Shown here: positions 1 through 7,036 of the stretch, piece after piece
How the letters are laid out: each line of letters opens with the position of its first letter
Position numbering within the stretch: position 1 is the stretch's first letter
Virus record (IMG/VR): IMGVR_UViG_3300033182_000142
Span: 1-30,557 of that record
Strand: one strand, 5' to 3'
Source: a virus
Length of the DNA: 30,557 bases
Notes under the pieces: model-generated
The model's input: only the letters and a program-made list of their open reading frames with translations
Told to the model about the DNA's origin: nothing
Database searches by the model: none
Position numbers and translations under genes: made by a program

Positions 1-2173
1 TATAACCAGAACGACGAGTATTAAACAGAAGCGTTCCAGCTGGGTACAACGATGCGTCCGGAGCGTCAATGTCCAGGTAGTCAGATGTCACAAGATCACT
101 AATTTCTGGGAAATCATCTGATATTGGATCAGTTGTGCCATTTGTGGCCCAACGTGCATCAGCAAATAGTATACCATTTTCTGTGGTTTGATCTGTTTTA
201 TCAATAGACACCCACTGACTTACACCGTCAACAGTTTCCCAACGATTAATAAGAGGGTAGTTTTCTAAGTCTGATGTATCAACCCATAAGTCGCCGTTGA
301 CTAGTGGAGTTTGATCAGATTGTGTAGTTGGAGCACTTGCACCAACCTGAACGCCCGCTGGATCACAATCTGTTAGATCAAATCCTCGAACATCATTAGA
401 AACATTGTTATAGCCTTTCCATGTTGAACCATCGTGAATCATAATATCCACGTCAGACACTGACGAATAGTACCACATAGTACCATCTACTGGATCTTGA
501 CCTGGCGCAGTATCTTGAGCTGCATATGATGTGCCATCTGGATCTGTTACTGGAACCCAATTTGATATTGTAACACCTACATCAGTTCCTTCATCAAATG
601 TACGGTTAACACCATCAACTGTGTAAAGGAACCCGGCGTCGGCTACCGGAGTACCTGCTGTATCAACTAAATCAATAGTACCACCTTGTGTGTGAGAGAT
701 CTGAACAGCACCTGTTGCTAATACAGATGCAGTTACATTGTCAACGTTTGCTGCTAGTACTGCTGCTACAAAATCTGACGCTGTAGTGCCTCCAAGCGTA
801 GCAGTTACTGGTGTTGACATTGCAGTTGATCCAGCAGCCGATGCGCTAATAGTAAATGTGTTACCTGAAGTAAATGTTGGCGAAGTTTCGCCACCTGCAA
901 CTGTGGTATACCCCGAAGCACGACGCTCTTTTAATTTAAGAATAGCGGTATGATTATTATATATGTCATACACTGCGTATGTACTATCTTGTGCAATGTT
1001 AATACCGCCGCCCGAACGATCAAGTTCGTAGTTAGCAGTTTCGTCATTTGCATACACTGGACAAGATTGTGAGGTCCAAGTACCAGTAACTGTTGAGTAT
1101 TTCTTAAAAACTAAATTCATGCCGTTGTTAACTGAAGTAGTCTTCTGCCATACAGAACCTGTAGGACGAGGAGTTGAGTCAGTTGAACGCCAACGTGGAA
1201 TTGAAGTGTGTGCTGATTGTTGTAGGATTGGTGCGTAATAAGTACCAACTGTAATACCACAATCTGCAAACGGAGTACCTGAGGTATCCGCTAGTACAAC
1301 ACTAACATCTAGCGACGAGTCTGCATCACCAGAACCTGTCTCAACATAAATTTCTAGTTTGTTGTTAACTGCGGCTGCTGTAACACCTGTAATACCTGCG
1401 CCGGTAATATCTGAAGCAAATGAAGCAACAGTAGTACCTGTTAACGTAACTGTAGTGCCGTTGATTGTAACCGTTTCAGCTGGTGTTAATGTAGGGCCAG
1501 CAGTTGAACCAATGACAGCAGGAATGCTTGCTTTCCAATCGTCTGAACCAACAAGTACCCATTCGTTTGACTTGTTTTTGTAGTACATTGGGTTGTTAAC
1601 GTTAGTAGCAACAATCGCATAAGAACCTACAGTACCAATACTCGCTTTAGGAATACCAGTATCTAAGTCATCAGTTGATGTAATAACTGTTGGAACTTTG
1701 TTAGTAAATGCATTAGTAGTGTTTGACCATTCAAAAATACCCCACGATGTTTCTGCAGTGTCTAACCACCAGGAGTTATTTGTTGGGGTACCTGTTGGGC
1801 GTGATAGGCTTGCTGCTAATTCTGCAAGGTCAATATCAACACGCTGAATGTATGCGCGGTTACTTACACCTAGTACAGAGTATGCTGCTAATAATCCGTA
1901 TTCGTTTAATTCGTAACCGTTGATAGGAGTACCACCAGACGTGTTATAGAAGAACGGATTACCAAATGTGTTTACAAGTTCGCGTTGACTTGTGATTAAA
2001 TAAATATTGTTGGCGTTGGCTGCTGTCGTTCCTTGTGCTACTCCTGTGCCTGCTGCATTTACTTTATTCTGTGCAGTAGCAAGAAGAATATACGGTACGC
2101 TGTTTGTAACAGCTGAACGATACTGGCTTTCGTCTACGATTGAGACTTCAACGCCTGGTGAAACTAGTGCCAT
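1..2173 (-). CDS. 18: Tail sheath protein gp18 (3' end outside window)
   Basis: Contractile tail sheath subunit. The reading frame starts at ATG 2171-2173 and stays open to the window edge, so at least 724 residues are present and the C-terminus is missing. The start MALVSPGVEVSIVDES is the typical T4-family sheath N-terminus, and NEYGLLAAYSVLGVSNRAYI (near residues 90-110) is the conserved core that follows. A GAGG ribosome binding site lies 8 bases before the ATG. T4 gp18 has 659 residues. The extra length here comes from inserted beta-rich domains, including two related units at about residues 224-304 and 428-514, each ending in a D-T-x-G-T-P-x-A-D motif. It is divergent from the plus-strand zinc protein and has its own late-type promoter. 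The family call is from recalled sequence similarity; the insert function is unknown, perhaps surface-exposed decoration. Confidence 0.93.
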   Translation of the reverse strand, partial: MALVSPGVEVSIVDESQYRSAVTNSVPYILLATAQNKVNAAGTGVAQGTTAANANNIYLITSQRELVNTFGNPFFYNTSGGTPINGYELNEYGLLAAYSVLGVSNRAYIQRVDIDLAELAASLSRPTGTPTNNSWWLDTAETSWGIFEWSNTTNAFTNKVPTVITSTDDLDTGIPKASIGTVGSYAIVATNVNNPMYYKNKSNEWVLVGSDDWKASIPAVIGSTAGPTLTPAETVTINGTTVTLTGTTVASFASDITGAGITGVTAAAVNNKLEIYVETGSGDADSSLDVSVVLADTSGTPFADCGITVGTYYAPILQQSAHTSIPRWRSTDSTPRPTGSVWQKTTSVNNGMNLVFKKYSTVTGTWTSQSCPVYANDETANYELDRSGGGINIAQDSTYAVYDIYNNHTAILKLKERRASGYTTVAGGETSPTFTSGNTFTISASAAGSTAMSTPVTATLGGTTASDFVAAVLAANVDNVTASVLATGAVQISHTQGGTIDLVDTAGTPVADAGFLYTVDGVNRTFDEGTDVGVTISNWVPVTDPDGTSYAAQDTAPGQDPVDGTMWYYSSVSDVDIMIHDGSTWKGYNNVSNDVRGFDLTDCDPAGVQVGASAPTTQSDQTPLVNGDLWVDTSDLENYPLINRWETVDGVSQWVSIDKTDQTTENGILFADARWATNGTTDPISDDFPEISDLVTSDYLDIDAPDASLYPAGTLLFNTRRSGY

Positions 2174-2211
2174 ATTATTATCCTCTTAATTTGGTTACAA
2201 TAAATTGTTAG

Positions 2212-2240
2212 TTGCAAGTATTTATTAGTATCACTATTAT
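2212..2240 (+). promoter_or_regulatory. Candidate sigma70-type promoter for the zinc protein
   Basis: TTGCAA (2212-2217, 4 of 6 to consensus), a 17-base spacer and TATTAT (2235-2240, 5 of 6) precede the plus-strand gene. It is weaker than the two sigma70 promoters on the minus strand, but its spacing is ideal. Confidence 0.45.
2219..2226 (-). promoter_or_regulatory. Late-type promoter for gp18 (AATAAATA)
   Basis: AATAAATA on the minus strand matches the T4 late consensus TATAAATA at 7 of 8 bases and lies 45 bases before the gp18 ATG. It sits inside the spacer of the divergent sigma70-like promoter, so the two would compete for the same DNA. Confidence 0.6.
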
Positions 2241-2286
2241 TTCGCTCATTATCTAGACCTTTAAAAGGCCTGTGGTAAATATCAGT

Positions 2287-2628
2287 ATGGAAAGACCTAT
2301 TTGCGAAGCCTGTAATGAGCGTCCTTGCGCTGTAAACTACAAGAAAAACGGCACAACATACTATCGTAAGAAGTGTAATAAGTGTAATGGCAAGCGAGTT
2401 AAACCATTTGTACCACGCTGGCGACAAAAAGGATATAAAAAGAAGATGACTTGTGACAAGTGCGGCTATCAAGCTCGCTATGGATCACAAACAGTTGTAT
2501 TCCATATGAACGGTGACTTAAATGATGCAAGTTTAACTAACTTGAGAACTGTTTGTTTAAACTGTGCTGTAGAAGTTGCTAAATCTGATGCGCCTTGGAA
2601 GCCAGGCGATATACTAAAAGACTTTTAA
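2287..2628 (+). CDS. Small Cys-rich zinc-ribbon / degenerate HNH-like protein
   Basis: A 113-aa protein with four CxxC pairs: C6/C9, C30/C33, C56/C59 and C90/C93, consistent with two zinc ribbons. The second half (H73, a GD..D turn, N86-L87, then CLNC) follows the outline of an HNH nuclease. The usual DH at the first catalytic position and the final His are absent, so nuclease activity is doubtful. Similar short proteins occur in T4-like marine phages without an assigned role (recalled, not checked). ATG 2287 is chosen because the following MERPIC reads as the natural start; a GTG at 2272 would add five residues. It is alone on the plus strand between gp18 and the exonuclease and probably early expressed. 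DNA or RNA binding is an inference. Confidence 0.8.
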   Translation: MERPICEACNERPCAVNYKKNGTTYYRKKCNKCNGKRVKPFVPRWRQKGYKKKMTCDKCGYQARYGSQTVVFHMNGDLNDASLTNLRTVCLNCAVEVAKSDAPWKPGDILKDF

Positions 2629-2753
2629 ATTAAGTTCATCATTTCTGCTGCTACAAACAATACTTTAAGACTCAGTAGGCCCATAGCGGCTGCAATAACA
2701 AAATAACACCAGCAACACGAAGTTGATTTCTTTGGAAATGGACAATGTTTCAT
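2625..2753 (-). CDS. 42-aa Cys-rich single-pass membrane peptide
   Basis: A short frame runs from ATG 2751-2753 to TAA 2625-2627. The N-terminal third is polar and Cys-rich (MKHCPFPKKSTSCCWC). It is followed by about 20 hydrophobic residues (YFVIAAAMGLLSLKVLFVAA), read as one transmembrane segment. It begins 8 bases after the exonuclease stop, so it could be its operon partner. Its stop overlaps the stop of the convergent zinc-protein gene by 3-4 bases. No strong ribosome binding site is seen, so expression may depend on translation of the upstream gene. The function is unknown; a small inner-membrane peptide acting on the host is possible but unsupported beyond the hydrophobic segment. Confidence 0.55.
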   Translation of the reverse strand: MKHCPFPKKSTSCCWCYFVIAAAMGLLSLKVLFVAAEMMNLI

Positions 2754-2761
2754 AAAAATAC

Positions 2762-3286
2762 TTATGCCAAACTCTTAACACCCAGTTTCTCAAAGGTGTT
2801 TTGTAATAATACGATTTGATTGATAACATCTTCAAATGCGTGGTGACTGTTGCCTAATTTCTCACGGTCTGGGCTCATTTTAAATACAGTGCGAGCATCC
2901 ATTACTTTATAATACTGCCAAGGAATAGGCATGCCTTGGCTCTTAAATGCGTGTTCAATAATAGTCATATCAAACGCAATACCGTTTGCCCAAATACGCT
3001 CTGCTTTCCACATCAAGTCTTTTAGTTCTTCAAGCATAGCACGGAACGGCACACGCCCTTCTTCGTTGAATGCTTCTTCTGTAGCAGCACTTTCTTGCTG
3101 TGCCCACCACTGCATAGTTAGATCATCAATAGTGCGGCCTTCTTGTGAGTCTGTGTCTACCCGCTGATACATTTTGTGTTCGTCGTAGATCGTTTTGCTA
3201 AACGGGTCAAACGCACACGCAGCAACAGTTAAGATAATAGAGTCAGGTGCACTGCCTAATGTCTCGATATCAATCATCAAGTCCAA
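2762..3286 (-). CDS. dexA: DexA-like DEDDh 3'-5' exonuclease
   Basis: A 174-aa single-domain exonuclease of the RNase T/DnaQ superfamily, resembling T4 DexA. Visible motifs are ExoI D6-x-E8 (MIDIETLG), ExoII D106 (NGIAFDMTIIEH) and ExoIII H148-x-A-x-x-D153 (HHAFED), giving the full DEDDh set. The likely reaction is metal-dependent 3'-to-5' hydrolysis of single-stranded DNA or RNA. TTG 3286 is used as the start because GGAG lies 8 bases upstream and DexA proteins carry a few residues before the IDxET motif; ATG 3275-3277 would remove three residues. A perfect sigma70 promoter lies 33 bases upstream, so early expression is likely, unlike the surrounding virion genes. A role in host DNA breakdown or recombination is inferred from T4. 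Confidence 0.88.
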   Translation of the reverse strand: MDLMIDIETLGSAPDSIILTVAACAFDPFSKTIYDEHKMYQRVDTDSQEGRTIDDLTMQWWAQQESAATEEAFNEEGRVPFRAMLEELKDLMWKAERIWANGIAFDMTIIEHAFKSQGMPIPWQYYKVMDARTVFKMSPDREKLGNSHHAFEDVINQIVLLQNTFEKLGVKSLA

Positions 3287-3318
3287 AATGGTATCTCCAA
3301 CAGATATTGTTAGTGTGT

Positions 3319-3347
3319 ATTATAGTATGAGTTTAGGGTTTTGTCAA
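3319..3347 (-). promoter_or_regulatory. Perfect sigma70 promoter for the exonuclease
   Basis: On the minus strand, TTGACA (3347-3342), exactly 17 bases, then TATAAT (3324-3319). Both hexamers match consensus at every base. The -35 box overlaps the last codons and stop of the upstream basic-protein gene. This points to host RNA polymerase and early transcription. Confidence 0.88.
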
Positions 3348-3751
3348 CGACGGCGTGGTTTGATTTGTTTTATAGATTTGATTTGCTTAACTTTGCCGGG
3401 CTTGTTTGGTTTGCGCTTTACTTTTTTAGGTTTGCCAAGTGCTGATTTTTGCATTGCTTTGGTTTGCTTGTTTAGCAATGCTAGTAGTTTGCTTGATGGT
3501 GATACACGCTTGGTTTTTGATGCTCTGCGAGCCTGGCGTATTTTTGTATTAGCGCGAGTGCGCTTCATACGATTTGCTTTGTCCATGTCTTTAGGCGTAC
3601 CGCAGGTACTGATGTCAGGAACAATTCGTCCTTTCTTTAATCCGCTGGTGCAACGCCATTTTAGTTTAAGAGCCATACCAGTATTTGCCTTTGGGTCGCC
3701 TGTGCGACTCCAAATTATTTCGTGCTCTGGAAGGAACTCTGTTGCTCGCAT
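3344..3751 (-). CDS. Small highly basic protein downstream of gp13
   Basis: A 135-aa protein whose start ATG (3751-3749) overlaps the gp13 stop as TAATG, so translation is probably coupled to gp13. An upstream TTG at 3766 is rejected in favour of this overlap. The N-terminal half has an ordered look, with WSRTGDPKANTG near residue 15 and a KWRCTSG..KGRIV stretch near residue 35 that resembles a Cys-containing beta hairpin. From about residue 60 onward it is dominated by Lys and Arg and ends in RRR. Such a tail suits DNA or RNA binding. I associate similar proteins with marine T4-like phages but recall no named function. Coupling to gp13 suggests a virion or neck role, perhaps contacting packaged DNA. 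Confidence 0.8.
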   Translation of the reverse strand: MRATEFLPEHEIIWSRTGDPKANTGMALKLKWRCTSGLKKGRIVPDISTCGTPKDMDKANRMKRTRANTKIRQARRASKTKRVSPSSKLLALLNKQTKAMQKSALGKPKKVKRKPNKPGKVKQIKSIKQIKPRRR

Positions 3752-4503
3752 TAGCCAATGACCCAAGTTAGAGGTTGAGAACCATCTACATAAGTTGCTA
3801 GGTCTTGTAGTAGCTGCTGCTTCTCTTGCTGACCTTCTGCTTTCATTGCTGCACCGTTTAGTGCTGTACCGCCTTGCGGACCTGCGATGCTTGCATACTT
3901 CTCACGAGCTTGACCGATAATCATTTTGGCTGCTGCTGCGGTATAGTCTTTTAACCACTGCGACGTTTGATAATCTTGTAGCAGTGTTACTTCAGGCTTT
4001 GCGTTGAATGTCCACAGTAGTATGTCTTCGCCTGAACCTTTTGGGTCACGCACTACACGCAACTCTTTAGTTACACTGTTGAACGTGTAGTTCATAAAGC
4101 CGCCAAACATACGCATAGCAAGTTCTGTATACTGCGAGTACATCTCAAACGTTGCTAGACCGCCCGCATAGGTATAGTTCAGCATATAAACATTTAAGGT
4201 TGCTTGAGAGAATGGATCAAAACTGCTTGAGTAAGGACCTGTAGCATCACCTAAACTGCGACGGAAGATTTGACGTACATGAGTTACTTCTTGCGGAAGG
4301 GTATAAGTGTCCTGCCCTTCCTGCATTTCTAAAAACACATAACTCTCTTCTGTGCTCGCTTGGCTACGTTGGCGGAATACGCCTAGTGCTTCTTCGTATG
4401 CGATTTCGTAGTGCTCTGGATCTAGTTCAATGTCAATGATGCCATCGCCTAGTTTGAGTGCTACATATTTGAAAAGATCTTGCTTTAGTGTTTCTAAACT
4501 CAT
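3751..4503 (-). CDS. 13: Neck / head-completion protein, gp13-like
   Basis: A 250-aa protein matching the gp13-type neck protein of marine T4-like phages. Recognisable segments are the N-terminal LKLGDGIIDIELDPEHYE, FRQRSQASTEESYVFLEMQ near residue 45, a VRQIFRRS motif near residue 75, MFGGFMNYTFN near residue 130, and EKYASIAGPQGGTALNGAA near residue 205. In T4, gp13 and gp14 form the neck that seals the packaged head and accepts the tail. T4 gp13 has 309 residues, so this is shorter. It lies on the opposite strand from gp14, separated by the 382-aa gene and two promoters. A CTAAATAG octamer 26 bases upstream may be its late promoter. The gp13 name rests on recalled similarity in marine phages and on position; a generic adaptor protein is the alternative. 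Confidence 0.78.
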   Translation of the reverse strand: MSLETLKQDLFKYVALKLGDGIIDIELDPEHYEIAYEEALGVFRQRSQASTEESYVFLEMQEGQDTYTLPQEVTHVRQIFRRSLGDATGPYSSSFDPFSQATLNVYMLNYTYAGGLATFEMYSQYTELAMRMFGGFMNYTFNSVTKELRVVRDPKGSGEDILLWTFNAKPEVTLLQDYQTSQWLKDYTAAAAKMIIGQAREKYASIAGPQGGTALNGAAMKAEGQQEKQQLLQDLATYVDGSQPLTWVIG

Positions 4504-4528
4504 GTGTTACCTTCTGCGGTTAGTAACA

Positions 4529-4536
4529 CTATTTAG
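4529..4536 (-). promoter_or_regulatory. Possible late promoter for gp13 (CTAAATAG)
   Basis: CTAAATAG on the minus strand contains TAAATA, the conserved part of the T4-type late octamer, 26 bases before the gp13 ATG. The same 9-mer GCTAAATAG occurs once more before the giant fibre gene (17165-17173 region). Weaker than the other octamers. Confidence 0.35.
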
Positions 4537-4540
4537 CTGA

Positions 4541-5689
4541 TCAATGCACTCTCAGTATCACAATGTTTTCGTTAAAGCGTCCGTTGAGTGGAGTTTCAAG
4601 TGCTTTGATCTCTTTGAACAGTTTGCGGCTGTTGGGCTTGCTTGCTTTGAGAATTTCTTTGAGCTGTTCCTCTGGCTTGCGTAGGATCTTGCTTACACTC
4701 TTAATAGTGTCAATACCTACAAGCGAGTTGTTCTTAACCATAATAGGGCCAGCCATCTCATCTGCAACAAAGTACATGAGTTTGCGTGTTTTTGTGTTGA
4801 ACGCAAACACTTCTTTACACTCAATCAGTTTAGTAGGCTTAACTGATTCCAACTTAACCTTGTGGAATATGCCTTCTTTCATGTACTTGAGTTTGCTTAC
4901 CTGCTTTTCAGGTGTTTGTGGCTTGCGCTTGCGCACTGTGCGAGTTGCTTTCTTCATTGCAACATAAGAGTGACAGTCTGACACTACTTGCTCGCAGAAC
5001 TTGATCATATTACGCAACATAATCTTGCCTACATTGGCATAACCTTCAACAAGATCCTCATCCTCGCCCTTTTGCACCAGCTCAAATTCAGCAATCTTTT
5101 CTTTAAATGCATCTTCAACAATAGAAATATGCTGCGGCAGGATGTTAAATTCAGCAATCACACCTTTGACATTGGTGTTCTTGTCAAACTTGCAGCCTGT
5201 TTTAACAAACTCATCAAACAAACCTTCAATTTCACCTGCACACTGAGCTGCTTTGTCACGCATACGATCTTGAATGCTTGGACCTTTAGGCTTTTCTTCT
5301 ACAGTTTCGTCATCTGTTGGTTCAACAGCAACGTCAGCCCACTCTTTAACTTTAAAAGTGATGCGATCCTTTTCCTGATCAGTTAGTTCAAAGCCTTTAG
5401 TAGCCATACGAGCGAGAAAACCAATAGTAGGTACAACCGTAGAGTCTGCTACTTTGCTTACTAGGCGAGCGTATTCTTCGTTTTCGCTTGCTACAAAGTA
5501 GTTATAAAGCATAACCTTGGCTTCTTTCTTGCCAAAGTGGTAGTTGTACCAGTTAAACGCAATCAGCATTTCCGCAGTGCGGTTATCGTCATCTGGTTGT
5601 TTGTCCCAGGTAGGCTCATAACCAGTGTATTTCGCATCTGCTGCTGCTACACGGAAATCTTCTTTTTTCTTTGCAGGGCGTTTTGCCAT
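4541..5689 (-). CDS. Conserved-type phage protein of unknown function, early promoter
   Basis: A 382-aa soluble protein starting at ATG 5689-5687, with AAGGAG 7 bases upstream; a longer upstream frame is rejected because it would read back through the promoter. The start MAKRPAKKKEDFRVAAADAK is basic, followed by an aromatic stretch (FNWYNYHFGKKEAKVMLYNY) near residues 45-65. There is an acidic linker near residues 125-145, and a basic RKRKPQTPEKQVSKLKYMKE block in the middle. The C-terminal third (V-N-x-L-x-GIDTIKSVSKILRKPEEQL) looks helical. I recall similar proteins in T4-like marine phages near the neck genes, always unnamed. It is preceded by a near-perfect sigma70 promoter, which argues for an early regulatory or nucleic-acid role and not a structural one. 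No catalytic motif is evident. Confidence 0.82.
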   Translation of the reverse strand: MAKRPAKKKEDFRVAAADAKYTGYEPTWDKQPDDDNRTAEMLIAFNWYNYHFGKKEAKVMLYNYFVASENEEYARLVSKVADSTVVPTIGFLARMATKGFELTDQEKDRITFKVKEWADVAVEPTDDETVEEKPKGPSIQDRMRDKAAQCAGEIEGLFDEFVKTGCKFDKNTNVKGVIAEFNILPQHISIVEDAFKEKIAEFELVQKGEDEDLVEGYANVGKIMLRNMIKFCEQVVSDCHSYVAMKKATRTVRKRKPQTPEKQVSKLKYMKEGIFHKVKLESVKPTKLIECKEVFAFNTKTRKLMYFVADEMAGPIMVKNNSLVGIDTIKSVSKILRKPEEQLKEILKASKPNSRKLFKEIKALETPLNGRFNENIVILRVH

Positions 5690-5717
5690 TGCTTGCTCCT
5701 TTTTTGCTAGTCTGTGT

Positions 5718-5746
5718 ATTGTAGTGGTATTTGAGTAGGCTGTCAA
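5718..5746 (-). promoter_or_regulatory. Strong sigma70 promoter for the 382-aa gene
   Basis: On the minus strand, TTGACA (5746-5741), a 17-base spacer, and TACAAT (5723-5718; 5 of 6). It is 29 bases from the chosen ATG at its near edge. It lies back to back with a plus-strand late octamer at 5751-5758. Confidence 0.85.
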
Positions 5747-5750
5747 CCTA

Positions 5751-5758
5751 GATAAATA
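5751..5758 (+). promoter_or_regulatory. Late-type promoter for gp14-gp15 (GATAAATA)
   Basis: GATAAATA matches the T4 late consensus at 7 of 8 bases, 57 bases before the gp14 ATG. It sits 4 bases from the -35 box of the divergent sigma70 promoter, so early and late polymerase sites abut here. Confidence 0.65.
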
Positions 5759-5815
5759 CAAAAAGTTGCAGAAAAAACCTCTGCATAATCAATAATTTAG
5801 CAAAAGAACACAATT

Positions 5816-7036
5816 ATGCCAAGATTATCACTATGGTCTGAAAATAAACGTAACGATTACAAGTACTTAGACCGCATTATCAGCGAACAATACACTGTAG
5901 GCGGTATGGATATGTATGTCCACAAGTACCTGGGTCCTAAGGTTGGTGGTGACTATTCTACCCAAAGTAGCAATTATGACGTCACAAGGCCCGTTTATGA
6001 CGAGACCAACCCTCTATTCATCGAGGACTTGTTCACTCTTGAAAACAGAGATCGTGACTATGACGAAAGCATTTATCGTATGCGCGGCATTTACAATGTT
6101 CAAGACCTAGACTTTAACCTATCACAGTTTGGTTTGTTCCTTCAAAACGATACTCTGTTTATTACGTTCCACTATAACGACATGATTGATACGTTAGGAC
6201 GTAAACTAATGAACGGTGACGTTATTGAACTGCCCAACTTAAAAGACTTCCATCCGCTTGATCCTAGTATTCCTATTGGACTGCCAAAGTTTTATGTTGT
6301 ACAGGATGCAAGTTTTGCAGCAGAAGGTTTCTCCAAAACATGGATGCCTCACTTGTGGCGAGTTAAAGCAGTACCAATGGTTGGTGCGCAAGAATACAAA
6401 GACATCATGGATGGCTACATCAATGAGAAGGGCGAAGATACTGGTGTCTTAGGTGTTAATGGCGATACGCCAATTGGCGATTACCTAAAGCAGTGTGCTA
6501 CCAACTTGGATATCAATGACAAGATTGTAGCACAAGCAGAAGTTGAAGTTCCACTGTCAGGTTATGACGTTACTAAATTCTATGTAGCGCCTTATAGCGA
6601 TGGCGAACCAGCTGATGGGTCTGGTATCTCAGTTGATGAGATTGTATTTCGTGCTGATAGTGACCTTATTCGTGCAGACCGTTCACTTGTTACACCCGAA
6701 AGCTCAGGCTACGCACAAGGTTACTTAACAGGCAATTCTGATGCTCCTAACGGTGTTCCAGTTGGAACTGGTGTGCAGTTTCCAACCAATGCTAATACTG
6801 GCGACTATTTCTTGAGATTAGATTATGCCCCAAACCGTATGTTCCGTTACGATGGAAAGCTCTGGGTGAAAGTAGAAGACAATGTACGCACAGAGTTGTC
6901 GTATTTAAACAACGATAATTCTACTCAGCGAAGCTCATTTGTAAATAACAGAGAGACAATAAACACAGCAGATCGCGGCACTATCTCAAGTCGACAGTCA
7001 TTAAGCGATTTGTTTAACCCTAAGGCAGACAACTAA
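5816..7036 (+). CDS. 14: Neck protein gp14
   Basis: A 406-aa neck protein. Family hallmarks are EQYTVGGMDMYVHKYLGP near residue 25, the block ENRDRDYDESIYRMRGIYNV near residue 75, GRKLMNGDVIELPNLKDFHP near residue 130, and WMPHLWRVKAVPM near residue 180. In T4, gp14 joins gp13 to form the neck that closes the filled head and docks the tail. T4 gp14 is only 256 residues. The extra C-terminal part includes VQFPTNANTGDYFLRLDYAP and a DGKLWVKVEDN segment (about residues 320-365), a module that I associate with marine phage structural proteins. It is first in a plus-strand pair: its stop overlaps the gp15 start as TAATG. The ribosome binding site is weak (AAGAA). Late expression is inferred from the upstream GATAAATA. 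Confidence 0.92.
   Translation: MPRLSLWSENKRNDYKYLDRIISEQYTVGGMDMYVHKYLGPKVGGDYSTQSSNYDVTRPVYDETNPLFIEDLFTLENRDRDYDESIYRMRGIYNVQDLDFNLSQFGLFLQNDTLFITFHYNDMIDTLGRKLMNGDVIELPNLKDFHPLDPSIPIGLPKFYVVQDASFAAEGFSKTWMPHLWRVKAVPMVGAQEYKDIMDGYINEKGEDTGVLGVNGDTPIGDYLKQCATNLDINDKIVAQAEVEVPLSGYDVTKFYVAPYSDGEPADGSGISVDEIVFRADSDLIRADRSLVTPESSGYAQGYLTGNSDAPNGVPVGTGVQFPTNANTGDYFLRLDYAPNRMFRYDGKLWVKVEDNVRTELSYLNNDNSTQRSSFVNNRETINTADRGTISSRQSLSDLFNPKADN

Noticed and set aside
2164-2472. 102-aa minus-strand open frame
   Set aside because: Overlaps the zinc-protein gene on the other strand and the divergent promoter region; no recognisable motif.
3195-3761. 188-aa plus-strand open frame
   Set aside because: Antisense to the exonuclease start and the basic-protein gene; Leu/Phe-rich because the other strand is Lys-rich, and it spans a strong minus-strand promoter.
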